From Akkermansia sp. RCC_12PD (GTDB lineage: Bacteria; Verrucomicrobiota; Verrucomicrobiia; Verrucomicrobiales; Akkermansiaceae), in NCBI RefSeq assembly GCF_036417355.1, contig NZ_CP143889.1, positions 372,001-436,000 on the forward strand: a stretch of DNA of 64,000 nucleotides. The letters are read 5' to 3'. The notes under the pieces are model-generated. The model ran no database searches and was not told where the DNA came from. It saw only the letters and a list, made by a program, of their open reading frames with translations. The translations under genes were made by a program, and so were the position numbers. Of the stretch, positions 8,590 through 17,187 are shown piece by piece; position 1 is the stretch's first letter, and each line of letters opens with the position of its first letter.

Positions 8590-8988
8590 ATGGCCTGCAT
8601 TCAATTATTCCACAGCCGGGACTGTCCGGGAAACATCCTGCACGCCAATGCCCTCCGGGCGCTGGAGAATCTGGACCGGGACATTCCGGTGGAACAGGTG
8701 GAGGCCGGACCGGAACATGACGGCAGCCCGCTACCCGTTCTTGCCGTCAACGGCCGCATCGTGGTCTCCGGCGTGGAACCTACCGTCCGTGAACTGGAAC
8801 TGCTCCTTGCCGACCATGTGGACGAAGACGGAAAATCATCCTGCGGTTCTTGCGGCCCCTGCGGCATGGAATGCGGCGGATGCCACGGGTGCGAAAATGG
8901 AAAAACGCCCGCTAGCCTGGCCGGGAAAATCATCGGCTTCATCATTCTGCTCATCATCCTGTTTACGGCGGTAAAAATCCTTTCCTGA
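8590..8988 (+). CDS. Thioredoxin-like, Cys-rich, tail-anchored protein
   Basis: 132 residues, family not firmly recognised. Residues 1-75 resemble small thioredoxin-fold proteins (IQLFHSRDCPGNILHANALRAL, then PVLAVNGRIVVSG), but where the active site would have CPxC there is only one Cys. Residues about 80-105 hold six Cys in C-x2-C-x2-C-x3-C-x2-C-x2-C spacing among glycines. A single transmembrane helix (IIGFIILLIILFTAVKIL) ends the protein. It is therefore probably anchored by its tail with the redox or metal-binding domain in the cytoplasm. No SD sequence is seen. Confidence 0.75.
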   Translation: MACIQLFHSRDCPGNILHANALRALENLDRDIPVEQVEAGPEHDGSPLPVLAVNGRIVVSGVEPTVRELELLLADHVDEDGKSSCGSCGPCGMECGGCHGCENGKTPASLAGKIIGFIILLIILFTAVKILS

Positions 8989-9203
8989 TCCCGCGCTCAT
9001 ACAAACGCCGCCCGGGACTTCTTCCCTGCGGCCCATGCTCCGGGCCAGGAGCTTGCATACACTGCGACGGCAAGCCTCCCCCTGCATGAAAATGCGCGCC
9101 TTGTGGCGAAAGCGGACGCAGCGGCCTGCGGCTTTTATCCAGCCCGCGCGCACGGTCTCGATAATTTCTTGAATTTCCACAGCACGCATCACACAGTAAT
9201 GCC

Positions 9204-9455
9204 ATGCGTTCCTTCTTCGGTTCCATTCTTCTGATTCTGGTCCTGGCCGCCCTGGGCGCCACGATCTACTATCACTGGTCAACCAACTCCCATCTGGAAT
9301 TCGAACTCCGCCATCCGGACGAACCGGAAAAGACCACCAAGGTGATCAAGATGGGAAAACGCTCCGCCCCCCCACAGCCGGCTGCCGTTCCGGCCCCGTC
9401 CGCTTTCCCGGCGGAGGAAGAGTCCATTCCGGAGGCTGTTCCCGTTCCCGAATAA
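9204..9455 (+). CDS. Small single-pass membrane protein
   Basis: 83 residues. One N-terminal transmembrane helix (SILLILVLAALGATIYYH) followed by a charged stretch and a Pro/Ala/Glu-rich, probably disordered tail. No known family. It ends 23 bases before pdxA and may share its transcript. The 215 bases upstream (8989-9203) show no gene. Confidence 0.65.
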   Translation: MRSFFGSILLILVLAALGATIYYHWSTNSHLEFELRHPDEPEKTTKVIKMGKRSAPPQPAAVPAPSAFPAEEESIPEAVPVPE

Positions 9456-9478
9456 TCTCCATCCCGTCCCATTTTCCC

Positions 9479-10348
9479 ATGAAACCGGTCATTGGATACA
9501 CGCTGGGCGACCAGGCGGGCATAGGCCCGGAAGTGGTCGCCGCCGCCTTGTCCTCCGGAGAACTTCCGGCGGGAGCGGAATACCGGCTCATCGGACGCCG
9601 GGAAAACGTTCCCGTGGGCAGGCCGAATCCGGAATCCGCCAATTATGCCTTTGAACATCTGGAACAGGCGGCCCAAGCTCTCCGGGAAGGAGTAATCGAC
9701 GCCGTCGTGACCGCCCCCGTATGCAAGGAAACGCTGCACGTGGCGGGCTTCCGCTGGCCGGGACAGACGGAATTTTTTGCAGAACGCCTGGAAACGGAGA
9801 ATTACGCCATGTGCCTGACCGGGAAAAAATTGACGGTAGGCCTGGCGACCATCCACACCTCCCTGCAAAGCGTGCCCTCCTTGCTGAATACGGGGGAGCT
9901 GGTCCGCATCGGAATGCTGCTGAAAGATTTCTGCCGCCGCAAGGGCATTTCAAGGCCGCGCATCGCCCTGGCGGCCCTGAATCCCCACGCGGGAGAACAC
10001 GGCGCCTTCGGCAATGAGGATGAATCCATCATTTCTCCGGCCGTGGAACGGCTGAAGGAATTATGCCCGGAAGCCCTGTTTGAAGGCCCTTCCGTTCCCG
10101 ATTGCGTGTACCGGGAGGCGGCGGAAGGACTTTATGACGCCGTGCTGGCTCCCTACCACGACCAGGGTCTGATTCCCCTGAAGCTGGTGGACTTCCACAC
10201 CGCCGTCAACGTCACGCTGGGCCTTCCTAGCCCCCGCCTGAGCCCGGACCACGGCACCGCCTTCAATCTGGCGGGCACGGGAAAAGCCAACCCGTCCAGC
10301 ACCATCCATGCCTTCCAACTGGCTGTCCGGATGGCTTCGGCGCGTTAA
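9479..10348 (+). CDS. pdxA: 4-hydroxythreonine-4-phosphate dehydrogenase
   Basis: 289 residues, shorter than E. coli PdxA (329) but with the conserved blocks: YTLGDQAGIGPEVV, TAPVCKETLHVAGF, PGQTEFFAE, ALNPHAGEHGAFGNED with a metal ligand, APYHDQGLIPLKLV and SPDHGTAFNLAGTGKANPSS. It carries out the NAD-dependent oxidation step of the DXP-dependent pyridoxal phosphate pathway; the active site uses His and Asp ligands to a divalent metal across the dimer. Its TAA overlaps by two bases the TAA of the convergent gene ending at 10345, the two stops sharing a TTAA palindrome. Confidence 0.93.
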   Translation: MKPVIGYTLGDQAGIGPEVVAAALSSGELPAGAEYRLIGRRENVPVGRPNPESANYAFEHLEQAAQALREGVIDAVVTAPVCKETLHVAGFRWPGQTEFFAERLETENYAMCLTGKKLTVGLATIHTSLQSVPSLLNTGELVRIGMLLKDFCRRKGISRPRIALAALNPHAGEHGAFGNEDESIISPAVERLKELCPEALFEGPSVPDCVYREAAEGLYDAVLAPYHDQGLIPLKLVDFHTAVNVTLGLPSPRLSPDHGTAFNLAGTGKANPSSTIHAFQLAVRMASAR

Positions 10349-11346
10349 CGTCCGCTTTCCCGGAGCGCCTTTTCCTTCCACAACCGGACGATTTTTTCAG
10401 GAGTCTCTATCCAGTAATACCGGCTTGTTTCATCAATAACGGGAGTCCCGTCCTCTCCCTCCTTCCTTTCACCCATCATGAAGATGGCTGCGACGATCAT
10501 ATCCGCCAGCGAACGTTCCAGAAACTCCTGTCCGTGCCCCTGTTTCACGATCCAGCACCATTGCTCCGGCGTCAGGGGAGGCAGCCTGGAGAATCGTTCC
10601 GCTTCCTCCAATCTCCTGTCCGCATGCTCCCGGATTAATTGAGCACGCCTCTCCCGGCAGGCACGGACCAATGTTCCGTACAGAAATTCCATGACCCGGT
10701 CATTCAGGCAATATTCCAGCGTCTTTTCCACGCAACCGCCGCAGATGGGATCATGATTCATTTGATAAGAGAGGGAATTATCAGGGTCCAATTTCCAGGC
10801 TACCAGCTTTTCATAGGAATCTCCATCCGGAGAAGCCGGCAGGGGCAATGAAGCCCCGGCAATGAAGTCATCCAGGGAATCCACAGCCGTTTTGGACACG
10901 AACAACAGCCTGCGCAGCGCAGCCATTGCCTTTTCCGCTTCTTGATGGGAAATAACGCCTTCCTCTTCCAGCCTTGCCAGGGAGACAAGCTTATCCTGGT
11001 CCTTCTTCCCCTTGTCCGTCAAAGATTTTTTAAAATTCTCCGCTTCAAATTCAGCTATTTGGCACCACTCCTGCGGTGTCGGCGCGCCGGACATGAATGC
11101 CTCCCTCCACCGTTTTTCCTGCTTGTCAGCCTCCCTGCTCAGTTCTTCCGTTACTTCCCTGCATGACGTGGAATCCTTGATTCGGGTTCCAATCATCTCC
11201 AAAGCTTGGGAAAACACGTCATTTTTGGTCATCACATCCACTATCCGGACACCTGCCACCGCATGAATTCCGCATACTGCCCAGCATAGGAAAATAATTC
11301 GTAAAAAAATCATGACTGCCCAGAATAATAAAATCGTCGGCGGCAT
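10345..11346 (-). CDS. Membrane-anchored or exported protein of unknown function
   Basis: 333 residues from the Met at 11346, which begins a strongly hydrophobic segment (ILLFWAVMIFLRIIFLCW). An earlier in-frame ATG at 11385 would add a charged N-terminus. The rest is helical, rich in Glu, Arg and Lys, with two similar sub-blocks (PTPQEWCQIAEFEAENFKKSL and PLTPEQWCWIVKQGHGQEFL are recognisable as copies of xTPxxWCxI), suggesting an internal duplication. A CGGC pair occurs at DPICGGCVEKTLEYC. No family recognised. Confidence 0.7.
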   Translation of the reverse strand: MPPTILLFWAVMIFLRIIFLCWAVCGIHAVAGVRIVDVMTKNDVFSQALEMIGTRIKDSTSCREVTEELSREADKQEKRWREAFMSGAPTPQEWCQIAEFEAENFKKSLTDKGKKDQDKLVSLARLEEEGVISHQEAEKAMAALRRLLFVSKTAVDSLDDFIAGASLPLPASPDGDSYEKLVAWKLDPDNSLSYQMNHDPICGGCVEKTLEYCLNDRVMEFLYGTLVRACRERRAQLIREHADRRLEEAERFSRLPPLTPEQWCWIVKQGHGQEFLERSLADMIVAAIFMMGERKEGEDGTPVIDETSRYYWIETPEKIVRLWKEKALRESGR

Positions 11347-11555
11347 CAATTCTTTTTTCCTGCCCCAGCTTCCTTCCATATCCAAAAGTCAATTTTCTCT
11401 TTCTGCGCACCGCCCCGGCATTTCATCCGCAGGGGCGGCATGCAGGAAACGGCCTGTTCAGAAGACAAGGTAAAAAATAGGCTTGCTTTCTGATGGCAAT
11501 CATTGCACCTTATTTGCCCGCAAGGTGCGTACCGTTCGCACGACACATTTCTAAT

Positions 11556-11561
11556 TATAAC
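11556..11561 (+). promoter_or_regulatory. Candidate -10 element of rpsF
   Basis: TATAAC ends only six bases before the rpsF ATG at 11568, which would place the transcription start at or within a base or two of the ATG. No good -35 is visible at the usual distance. If real, the mRNA is leaderless, in line with the absence of an SD sequence. Confidence 0.4.
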
Positions 11562-11567
11562 AAGACC

Positions 11568-11852
11568 ATGAGAAATTACGAAGCTCTTATCGTATTCAAC
11601 ATGAAAGGTACGGAAACCACAGTTGAAGAACTGATCAATTCCGTAGCCGCCACGATGAAGGAAGAAGGTGCCGACATCACCGCCACCGAAAACGTAGGCC
11701 GCCGTGAATTCGCCTATGAATCCCACCATCTCGCCGCCGGCCAGTACGTGACCTACACCTTCACGGCGGACCCCTCCGCCATCAAGACCATCCGCGAACG
11801 TCTTCGCCTGAATCCCCAGATTCACCTTCAGTACTACAAGCTGATCGGCTAA
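11568..11852 (+). CDS. rpsF: 30S ribosomal protein S6
   Basis: 94 residues beginning MRNYEALIVFNMKGTE, a standard bacterial S6 start. The rest of the family follows (ENVGRREFAYESHHLAAGQYVTYTF, RLRLNPQIHLQYYKL). S6 binds the central domain of 16S rRNA with S18. The usual neighbours ssb, rpsR and rplI are absent here: the gene stands alone with its own promoter and terminator. The longer frame to 11493 has no S6 similarity. Confidence 0.95.
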   Translation: MRNYEALIVFNMKGTETTVEELINSVAATMKEEGADITATENVGRREFAYESHHLAAGQYVTYTFTADPSAIKTIRERLRLNPQIHLQYYKLIG

Positions 11853-11896
11853 ATCCAGTCCATGCGGACGAAGCATCCGCTCCTTGCTTTTTTTCA

Positions 11897-11932
11897 AAAG
11901 GAACCGCCTCCGTGAAAGGAGGCGGTTCCTTT
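11897..11932. terminator. Bidirectional terminator between rpsF and the beta-lactamase-like gene
   Basis: A 15-bp stem with arms 11897-11911 and 11918-11932 (core GGAACCGCCTCC), 6-base loop. On the plus strand it runs into TTTCTTAT; on the minus strand it is followed by TTTTG and a further T-rich stretch. It lies 45 bases after rpsF and 38 bases after the stop of the convergent gene. Confidence 0.85.
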
Positions 11933-11969
11933 CTTATAACTACTGTATTCACAACGGGAAGACGGATTC

Positions 11970-13610
11970 TCAATAAACATTGGCTGCCCGGGAGGCAATG
12001 TCCCGGAGCAGCTGGCGAATGGCGGCAATGGCGGGCATGTCTTCCACACCGTATGCTTTAGCGATTTTCTCCATATGGGGAAAGCTGATCCAGGTGCTTC
12101 CCCTGCCGTCTTCCCACACGGCGATGTGCAGGGGCAATTCCGTGGCAATGCCTGGATTTTTCAGCATCAGGTTCGTTCCTACCTTGGGGGAGCCAAAGAT
12201 GACAACCCGGGAGGGCGGCATTTCCAACCCCGCTTCCCGTGCATTTTTTCCATGGTCAATCCTGGCAAAAACGGGAATGGAGCGGGCAGACAATATCTTT
12301 TCAATACGGTCCATCGTTTCATCCACCCCGAATACGCTTTCGTAAAGGTACAGAGAGTCGTCATTCAGATGGCTGGAACCGAGCCCGGAGTCCAGGGCGC
12401 CGGCAATGCGGCGAGCCAGATTGGTCAGGTCTACCCCTTCCCTGTTGGCGGTCAGCGTCACGCACACCAGCTCCGCAGGGTCTGTGAACCGGCAGATGTA
12501 AGAGGAAAATCCCGGAATTCCGCCTTTGATGTCCATCAGCCCCTTGTGGTGCGGGAACTGCCAGCCGGCCATGGCCGGAACTATTTTCCCGTTGTCCAGG
12601 CGGACGGGCTTGTAAATCATGTCCCGGTGCTTTTCATCCTTCACCAGGATGGAGCCTGCCAGACAGACATCCCAGAAGCTGATTTCCTCCGGCGTGGACC
12701 AGATGTCCGCAAAACCGCGCAGGGAAGAACGGGAGGGCGCAGGAACCGGAATAATCTTCCCGTCCTTCACGGCATATCCGGAGGCCGTTTCAGCAGGGTT
12801 TACATAAGCTTCGCGCGATTTGAACAGAGTATGCCTGTTGCCGTGTTCGCGTACGTTATCCTGCTCCACGGCTCCCAGGTCCTTGCCGAACATGGTATGG
12901 TTCAATCCCAGCGGCAGGAACTGGCGCTGCCTGACGAATTCCTCATAGGGCATTCCGGCCACAGCGTCAACAACCATGGAAAGAAGAAGAAAATTGGTGG
13001 CGCTCTGCCGTACGTCCGTTCCGGAGGGAAATTCCAGATCCGCCAGCCTGACCAGGGACAGAAGCTCCGCCGGGTCATAATCACGCGCCGCATCATACTG
13101 GGAGGACTTCCTGTAATCCGGAATTCCGGAGGAATGCTGCAAAAGCTGTAGAATCGTAACGTTTTTCCACGCTTCCGGCATGTCCTTGACAAAACGGGAT
13201 ACCTTGTCCGTGATTTCCATGCCGCCCTGTTCCACCAGCTGGAAGGCGGCGATGGCGGCATACCCCTGGGATATTTCCGCCGCGGGCCACAGGGTATTTG
13301 TGGAGGCAAGGAGTCCGGTTTCCGCATTGGACACGCCATAGCCCACAATACGGGGGATGTAGGGAGCCTGGACAATGGCGAGCGTCATGCCGGGAATTTT
13401 CTCCTCCTCCATGAAATCGTAGATCAACTGGTCAATAGACCGATCCAGATAGGCCACACGGGAATTTCCGCGCCCCCGCGAGGGGAGCTGCACGGCAATG
13501 GAATCATCTTGGGACATATTCGCAGGATTGTTATTCGCAAGGGCCGGGTATCCCATTGCCATGCACACGCAGGCAAGGAGCCCCCATCCAAAAGAGGAAG
13601 TATTATTCAT
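11970..13610 (-). CDS. Degenerate serine beta-lactamase-like domain fused to DUF302
   Basis: 546 residues. The start at 13610 is chosen because it begins a signal peptide (MNNTSSFGWGLLACVCMAMG...ALA) and follows GGAGG. Residues about 55-420 are a beta-lactamase/class C-like fold (LQLLQHSSGIPDY, IKGGIPGFSSY). The catalytic S-x-x-K is replaced: AAEISQG at 110-116 has Glu112 and Gln115 where Ser and Lys belong, and the YxN position reads QSATN. Residues about 460-540 match DUF302 (IPVFARIDHGKNA, VVIFGSPKVGT, PLHIAVWED). Probably a non-enzymatic periplasmic protein. Confidence 0.85.
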   Translation of the reverse strand: MNNTSSFGWGLLACVCMAMGYPALANNNPANMSQDDSIAVQLPSRGRGNSRVAYLDRSIDQLIYDFMEEEKIPGMTLAIVQAPYIPRIVGYGVSNAETGLLASTNTLWPAAEISQGYAAIAAFQLVEQGGMEITDKVSRFVKDMPEAWKNVTILQLLQHSSGIPDYRKSSQYDAARDYDPAELLSLVRLADLEFPSGTDVRQSATNFLLLSMVVDAVAGMPYEEFVRQRQFLPLGLNHTMFGKDLGAVEQDNVREHGNRHTLFKSREAYVNPAETASGYAVKDGKIIPVPAPSRSSLRGFADIWSTPEEISFWDVCLAGSILVKDEKHRDMIYKPVRLDNGKIVPAMAGWQFPHHKGLMDIKGGIPGFSSYICRFTDPAELVCVTLTANREGVDLTNLARRIAGALDSGLGSSHLNDDSLYLYESVFGVDETMDRIEKILSARSIPVFARIDHGKNAREAGLEMPPSRVVIFGSPKVGTNLMLKNPGIATELPLHIAVWEDGRGSTWISFPHMEKIAKAYGVEDMPAIAAIRQLLRDIASRAANVY

Positions 13611-13725
13611 GGCGCCTCCATATAAGACCAGATTCCCTCCATTGTGTTCATTCGGGAACGGCACCCCTGCGGGAATATTCTCCCCCGGCGGACGGATTTT
13701 CACCCGTCAAGGCAGGAAAAACGGC

Positions 13726-14334
13726 CTACAGGGAAACAAAGTTTTTCAGCAGCTGCACTCCCAGCTTCTGGCTTTTTTCCGGGTGGAATTGCGTGGCTAC
13801 CAGGTTTCCGCGCCTGATGGCGGCTGCAAAACGCACTCCGTAGGTACAGGAGGCCGCAACCAGGGAACCGTCTTCCGGAACGGGATGGTAGGAATGCACA
13901 AAATAGAAATAGGGATCTTCCCCCATGCCCTGCCAGACGGAATCCGACGGATGGGACAGGGAAAGGCGGTTCCAGCCCATGTGGGGCACCTTGAGCTCAG
14001 ATTCAGGGAAACGCACCACACGGCCCTTGAAGAGGGCCAGTCCGGGCACTCCTTCATTTTCCTCCCCGCTCTCAAAGAGAACCTGATAACCTACGCAAAT
14101 GCCCAGAAAAGGCCTGTCCGCCTCAATCCACTCCCGGATCAAGGGGGCCAGCCCCTGGCGGCGGAGCTTTTCAGCGCAGTCTCCGAACGCGCCTACGCCC
14201 GGCAGCACCAGATGTGTAATGCCCTCCGCCTCCTCCGGCGTGCGGACCAGATGGCCGTGCACTCCGGCGGCTTCAAACGTATTCAGCACACTGCGGAGAT
14301 TGCCCGCCCCGTAATCAATCACACCGAGTTTCAT
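13726..14334 (-). CDS. hisH: Imidazole glycerol phosphate synthase, glutaminase subunit
   Basis: 202 residues. Class I glutamine amidotransferase that supplies ammonia to HisF for histidine synthesis. Visible are GVIDYGAGNLRSV, LPGVGAFGDC, the nucleophile Cys in PFLGICVGYQVLFE, and the His-Glu of the triad in ATQFHPEKSQ. It follows hisB by three bases, so the pair is cotranscribed. HisF is not in the window. Confidence 0.95.
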   Translation of the reverse strand: MKLGVIDYGAGNLRSVLNTFEAAGVHGHLVRTPEEAEGITHLVLPGVGAFGDCAEKLRRQGLAPLIREWIEADRPFLGICVGYQVLFESGEENEGVPGLALFKGRVVRFPESELKVPHMGWNRLSLSHPSDSVWQGMGEDPYFYFVHSYHPVPEDGSLVAASCTYGVRFAAAIRRGNLVATQFHPEKSQKLGVQLLKNFVSL

Positions 14335-14337
14335 GGC

Positions 14338-14928
14338 TTACAGCATGCCCTTGGTTGACGGGAGGGTTCCGGCAGCCCTGGGATCAATGGCGGCGGCCTG
14401 CCGCAGTGCATGAGCAATTCCCTTGAAGACAGATTCCGCAATGTGGTGGCCGTCCCTGCCGTAAAGCACTTCCACATGCAGATTGCAGCGCAGGTTGTTC
14501 GCCAGGGCGCGGCAGAATTCCTCGCAAAGGGTCAGCGGGAAGTTGGGTGCGTCCGGAAGGCCGCCTTCCGGAAGGCGGAATACCACGTACGGGCGGTTGC
14601 TCAGGTCCATGACCACGCGCGTAAGGGTCTCGTCCATGGGGAGATGGGAACAGCCATAGCGCACGATGCCCTTCTTGTCCCCCAGGGCATTCTTGATGCA
14701 TTCTCCCAGCACAATGCCTACATCCTCCACCGTGTGATGGGCGTCCACCTCCAGGTCTCCCCTGGCCTGCAGGGTCATGTCCATCAAGGAATGACGTGCC
14801 AGCAAATCCAGCATATGGTCAAAAAACGCGTGGCCCGTGGCAACGGCGGCGCATCCCGTGCCATCCAGATTCAGTTCCAGGCTGATGTCCGTTTCACCCG
14901 TGACTCGTTTGCAAGAAGCATTCCTCAT
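14338..14928 (-). CDS. hisB: Imidazoleglycerol-phosphate dehydratase
   Basis: 196 residues, a monofunctional IGPD without the N-terminal phosphatase of E. coli HisB. Catalyses the sixth step of histidine synthesis with two Mn ions. Conserved: [31 protein letters not shown], and the second repeat [14 protein letters not shown]. The His-rich repeats hold the metal ligands. Immediately upstream of hisH on the same strand. Confidence 0.95.
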   Translation of the reverse strand: MRNASCKRVTGETDISLELNLDGTGCAAVATGHAFFDHMLDLLARHSLMDMTLQARGDLEVDAHHTVEDVGIVLGECIKNALGDKKGIVRYGCSHLPMDETLTRVVMDLSNRPYVVFRLPEGGLPDAPNFPLTLCEEFCRALANNLRCNLHVEVLYGRDGHHIAESVFKGIAHALRQAAAIDPRAAGTLPSTKGML

Positions 14929-14999
14929 GTGCCTCTTCTATACTGAAGAGGCGGCGGAAGAAAGCAGGAAATACCGCATGCGGAAAGTTTGTACTCCGT

Positions 15000-15022
15000 C
15001 CGTGCGGCAAAAAGCCGCACGG
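15000..15022 (-). terminator. Hairpin downstream of the coiled-coil gene, possible terminator
   Basis: A 9-bp perfect stem (15000-15008 and 15014-15022; CCGTGCGGC) with an A5 loop, 66 bases past the stop of the gene at 15088 and upstream of hisB. There is no clear T-run on the minus strand, so termination may be weak or it may act as a leader structure for hisB-hisH. Confidence 0.4.
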
Positions 15023-15087
15023 CCCAGGCAGAGGGACCATGCGGCGTCAAATTCACAGGACTGCGGGCATTTTCCGCAAGCGGCGCA

Positions 15088-16317
15088 TTATTTTTTCTTT
15101 TTAGCCTTGGCGGCTTCCCGCTCCTCCTGGCGCTTCTTGTCCCGTTCTTCACGGATCTTTCTTGCGGCTTCCGCGCGTTCCGCGCGCTCACGGGCACGCT
15201 GTTCCTGGAGCCCCACGCGCACCGTTTCCCGCAGTTCCTCATAATATTCCCTGGGAACCTGGGCGGAACGGATGTCCGCCAGAACCTCTTCAGCCTCGTC
15301 AAATTTTTTCTCGTCGCACAACTCCCAGGCCTTTTTCAGGGCGGCAGAACCCGCTCCGGTTTCCTTTTCCTGATTCTTCAGGCGTTCCGCATCCGTAGAG
15401 GCCACCAGCTTGATGTCGCGCATGGCTTCCAGGGAACCGGCGGTGGGTTCAAACCATCTGTCCCCGCGCTCCCTGACCTTTTTGCGGTGGGCGCGGTGCA
15501 CTTCCGTCAACTGGTTTTCGCGTTCCCTGAGAGCAACCTGCTTTTTCTGGAAGGCATCCAGCAAGGCGGAGCGCTGCTCCTGTGTGAGCTTGGCATTCGC
15601 GCGGCGCTTTTCCTCCTCCCGGCTCAGCATCTGGCGTTCCTTTTCCAAGGATTTTTCCTTGGCGGCAATCATGACATCCAGCGTCCGGTTGACCTGCGCG
15701 GAAATTCTCACAGCGTCCGGATAAGCCTCCGCCAGGGCGGCGGAACCGGGGTAATTCTGCCGCAAGCGGTCATAAACGGCCATTGCCTGGTAGGGCTTGC
15801 GTGCAGTATTCAGCGCCTTGAACCGTTTCAGGAGCTTGCCGGCCTCATGATCGTATTTGGTACGGACCGTCACTTCCGCCGCCTCCTTGGCTTCCTGCAC
15901 CGCCTTGGCTTCTTCCACCAGTTTCTTCTCTTCCAGCAGGACCACGATCGTAGCCCGGGCCTTCACGGCGGCATCGTGGACCTCTCCCTGGGGATTTTTC
16001 TTGATCACGGCGTCCAGCTCTTTCTGGGCTGCTTCCAGCTCCTTGGCGCTCATGATTTCCGGCTTGGCATAGTTTTTGTCAATCTTGGCCGCGGCCAATT
16101 CAGCCGGGGAAGCCTTCGTGATGGTCTCAATCAGCTCTCTCTTGATGGTCTTGGATTCCTTGATTCCCCCGGATACCACGACCATGACGCTGATGGATTC
16201 CGGAGTTTCCACCTCTACTGTGCAATCCTTGTAAACGGTTCCATCCTTAAGCTTTACTTCATCCGCCATGGAGAACGGAACCAGTGCCGACAATGCCAGT
16301 AAAAGAGACTTGTTCAT
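15088..16317 (-). CDS. Exported coiled-coil protein of unknown function
   Basis: 409 residues, started at 16317 because a signal peptide begins there (MNKSLLLALSALVPFSMADE). Residues about 20-55 form a small beta-rich head (VKLKDGTVYKDCTVEVETPE) like the SH3-like start found in Verrucomicrobia periplasmic proteins. Most of the remainder is highly charged helix (EKERQMLSREEEKRRANAKL), ending in a Lys/Arg/Glu-rich tail AKAKKKK. A TPR-like stretch is possible at YQAMAVYDRLRQNYPGSA. Function unknown. Confidence 0.75.
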   Translation of the reverse strand: MNKSLLLALSALVPFSMADEVKLKDGTVYKDCTVEVETPESISVMVVVSGGIKESKTIKRELIETITKASPAELAAAKIDKNYAKPEIMSAKELEAAQKELDAVIKKNPQGEVHDAAVKARATIVVLLEEKKLVEEAKAVQEAKEAAEVTVRTKYDHEAGKLLKRFKALNTARKPYQAMAVYDRLRQNYPGSAALAEAYPDAVRISAQVNRTLDVMIAAKEKSLEKERQMLSREEEKRRANAKLTQEQRSALLDAFQKKQVALRERENQLTEVHRAHRKKVRERGDRWFEPTAGSLEAMRDIKLVASTDAERLKNQEKETGAGSAALKKAWELCDEKKFDEAEEVLADIRSAQVPREYYEELRETVRVGLQEQRARERAERAEAARKIREERDKKRQEEREAAKAKKKK

Positions 16318-16400
16318 AAATCTGAGGATTTTTTCAAATTGATTTAACGGATACTTATCCTGCACTTTACCAGAAGACGCCGTGTTTGCGACAAAAAAAA

Positions 16401-16428
16401 GCCCGGAGCCGTAAAAACGGCTCCGAGC
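16401..16428 (-). terminator. Rho-independent terminator of rplY
   Basis: A 12-bp stem with one mismatch (arms 16401-16412 and 16417-16428, loop AAAA). On the minus strand it is followed by eight T residues. It begins 24 bases after the rplY stop. Confidence 0.9.
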
Positions 16429-16451
16429 CCGGAAGTGGGATTGATGCCCGT

Positions 16452-17054
16452 TTATTCAGCAGCAGCTTCCGCGGCGGCGGGAGCGGCTTCGTCAGAAGAA
16501 ATGCGCGGGGCTTCCACGATGGCCACGATCACGTCGCCTGCCAGTTCCGTGTTCACGCCGGCAGGGAGCTTGAGATCAGCGATGCTCAGGCTTTCTCCGA
16601 CTTTCAGGCCGGAAACGTCAGCCTTGATGGATTCAGGCAGATCCTTGACCTGGCAGGTGACAGACAGTTCATGAATGGTCTGGTCAAGCACGCCGCCCAG
16701 GGCTACGCCGGCAGGGTCGCCTTCCAGAATCACGGGAACGATGGAGTGGATGACGGTGGAGTCCTTCACAGCCTGGAAGTCAACATGCAGGCAGGCATTC
16801 GTGATGGGGTTGTGCTGGATTTCCTTGAGGAGGACCTTCACAACCTTGCCGTCGATGTCCAGAGCGACCAGAATATGTTCGGAAACGGCGGAAGCCAGCA
16901 TGCGGGAAAATTCGCGGGCGTCAACCTGGATATTGACATTGTCAAAACCGGGACCGTACACCACGCCGGGAACGAGTCCCTGACTGCGAAGTTGCTTCAG
17001 ATTACCGGAGCCGCAGGCTCTCGCTTCGGCCTTGAGGGAATGGGATGTAGCCAT
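16452..17054 (-). CDS. rplY: 50S ribosomal protein L25/Ctc, long form
   Basis: 200 residues. N-terminal L25 domain that binds 5S rRNA (MATSHSLKAEARACGSGNLKQLRSQGLVPGVVYG), followed by the TL5-type C-terminal domain (HELSVTCQVKDLPESIKADV) and an Ala/Glu-rich tail. Longer than E. coli L25 (94) and typical of the CTC form. It follows prs on the same strand, a common bacterial pairing, with an interval of 133 bases. Confidence 0.93.
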   Translation of the reverse strand: MATSHSLKAEARACGSGNLKQLRSQGLVPGVVYGPGFDNVNIQVDAREFSRMLASAVSEHILVALDIDGKVVKVLLKEIQHNPITNACLHVDFQAVKDSTVIHSIVPVILEGDPAGVALGGVLDQTIHELSVTCQVKDLPESIKADVSGLKVGESLSIADLKLPAGVNTELAGDVIVAIVEAPRISSDEAAPAAAEAAAE

Positions 17055-17100
17055 GTCTTATAGAGGCAATATTGAGTGTTGATTGATAATGTTTCCTAAT

Positions 17101-17139
17101 CGGGTTCAGGCAGAGGCCCCGCCGGGATTTCTGAACCCG
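17101..17139. repeat. Inverted repeat between prs and rplY
   Basis: Arms CGGGTTCAG (17101-17109) and CTGAACCCG (17131-17139), 9 bp perfect, with a 21-base G+C-rich loop. It sits 48 bases after the prs stop and 46 bases before rplY. There is no T-run. It may be an attenuator or leader structure for rplY. Confidence 0.5.
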
Positions 17140-17187
17140 TGTAAACCGATACTCAGGTCAGGGCGCAGGACTCTGCACTAAAATTTG

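Noticed and set aside
17101-17139. tRNA-like or T-arm sequence (GGTTCAG) between prs and rplY
   Set aside because: Only one stem can be formed; no acceptor or anticodon arm.
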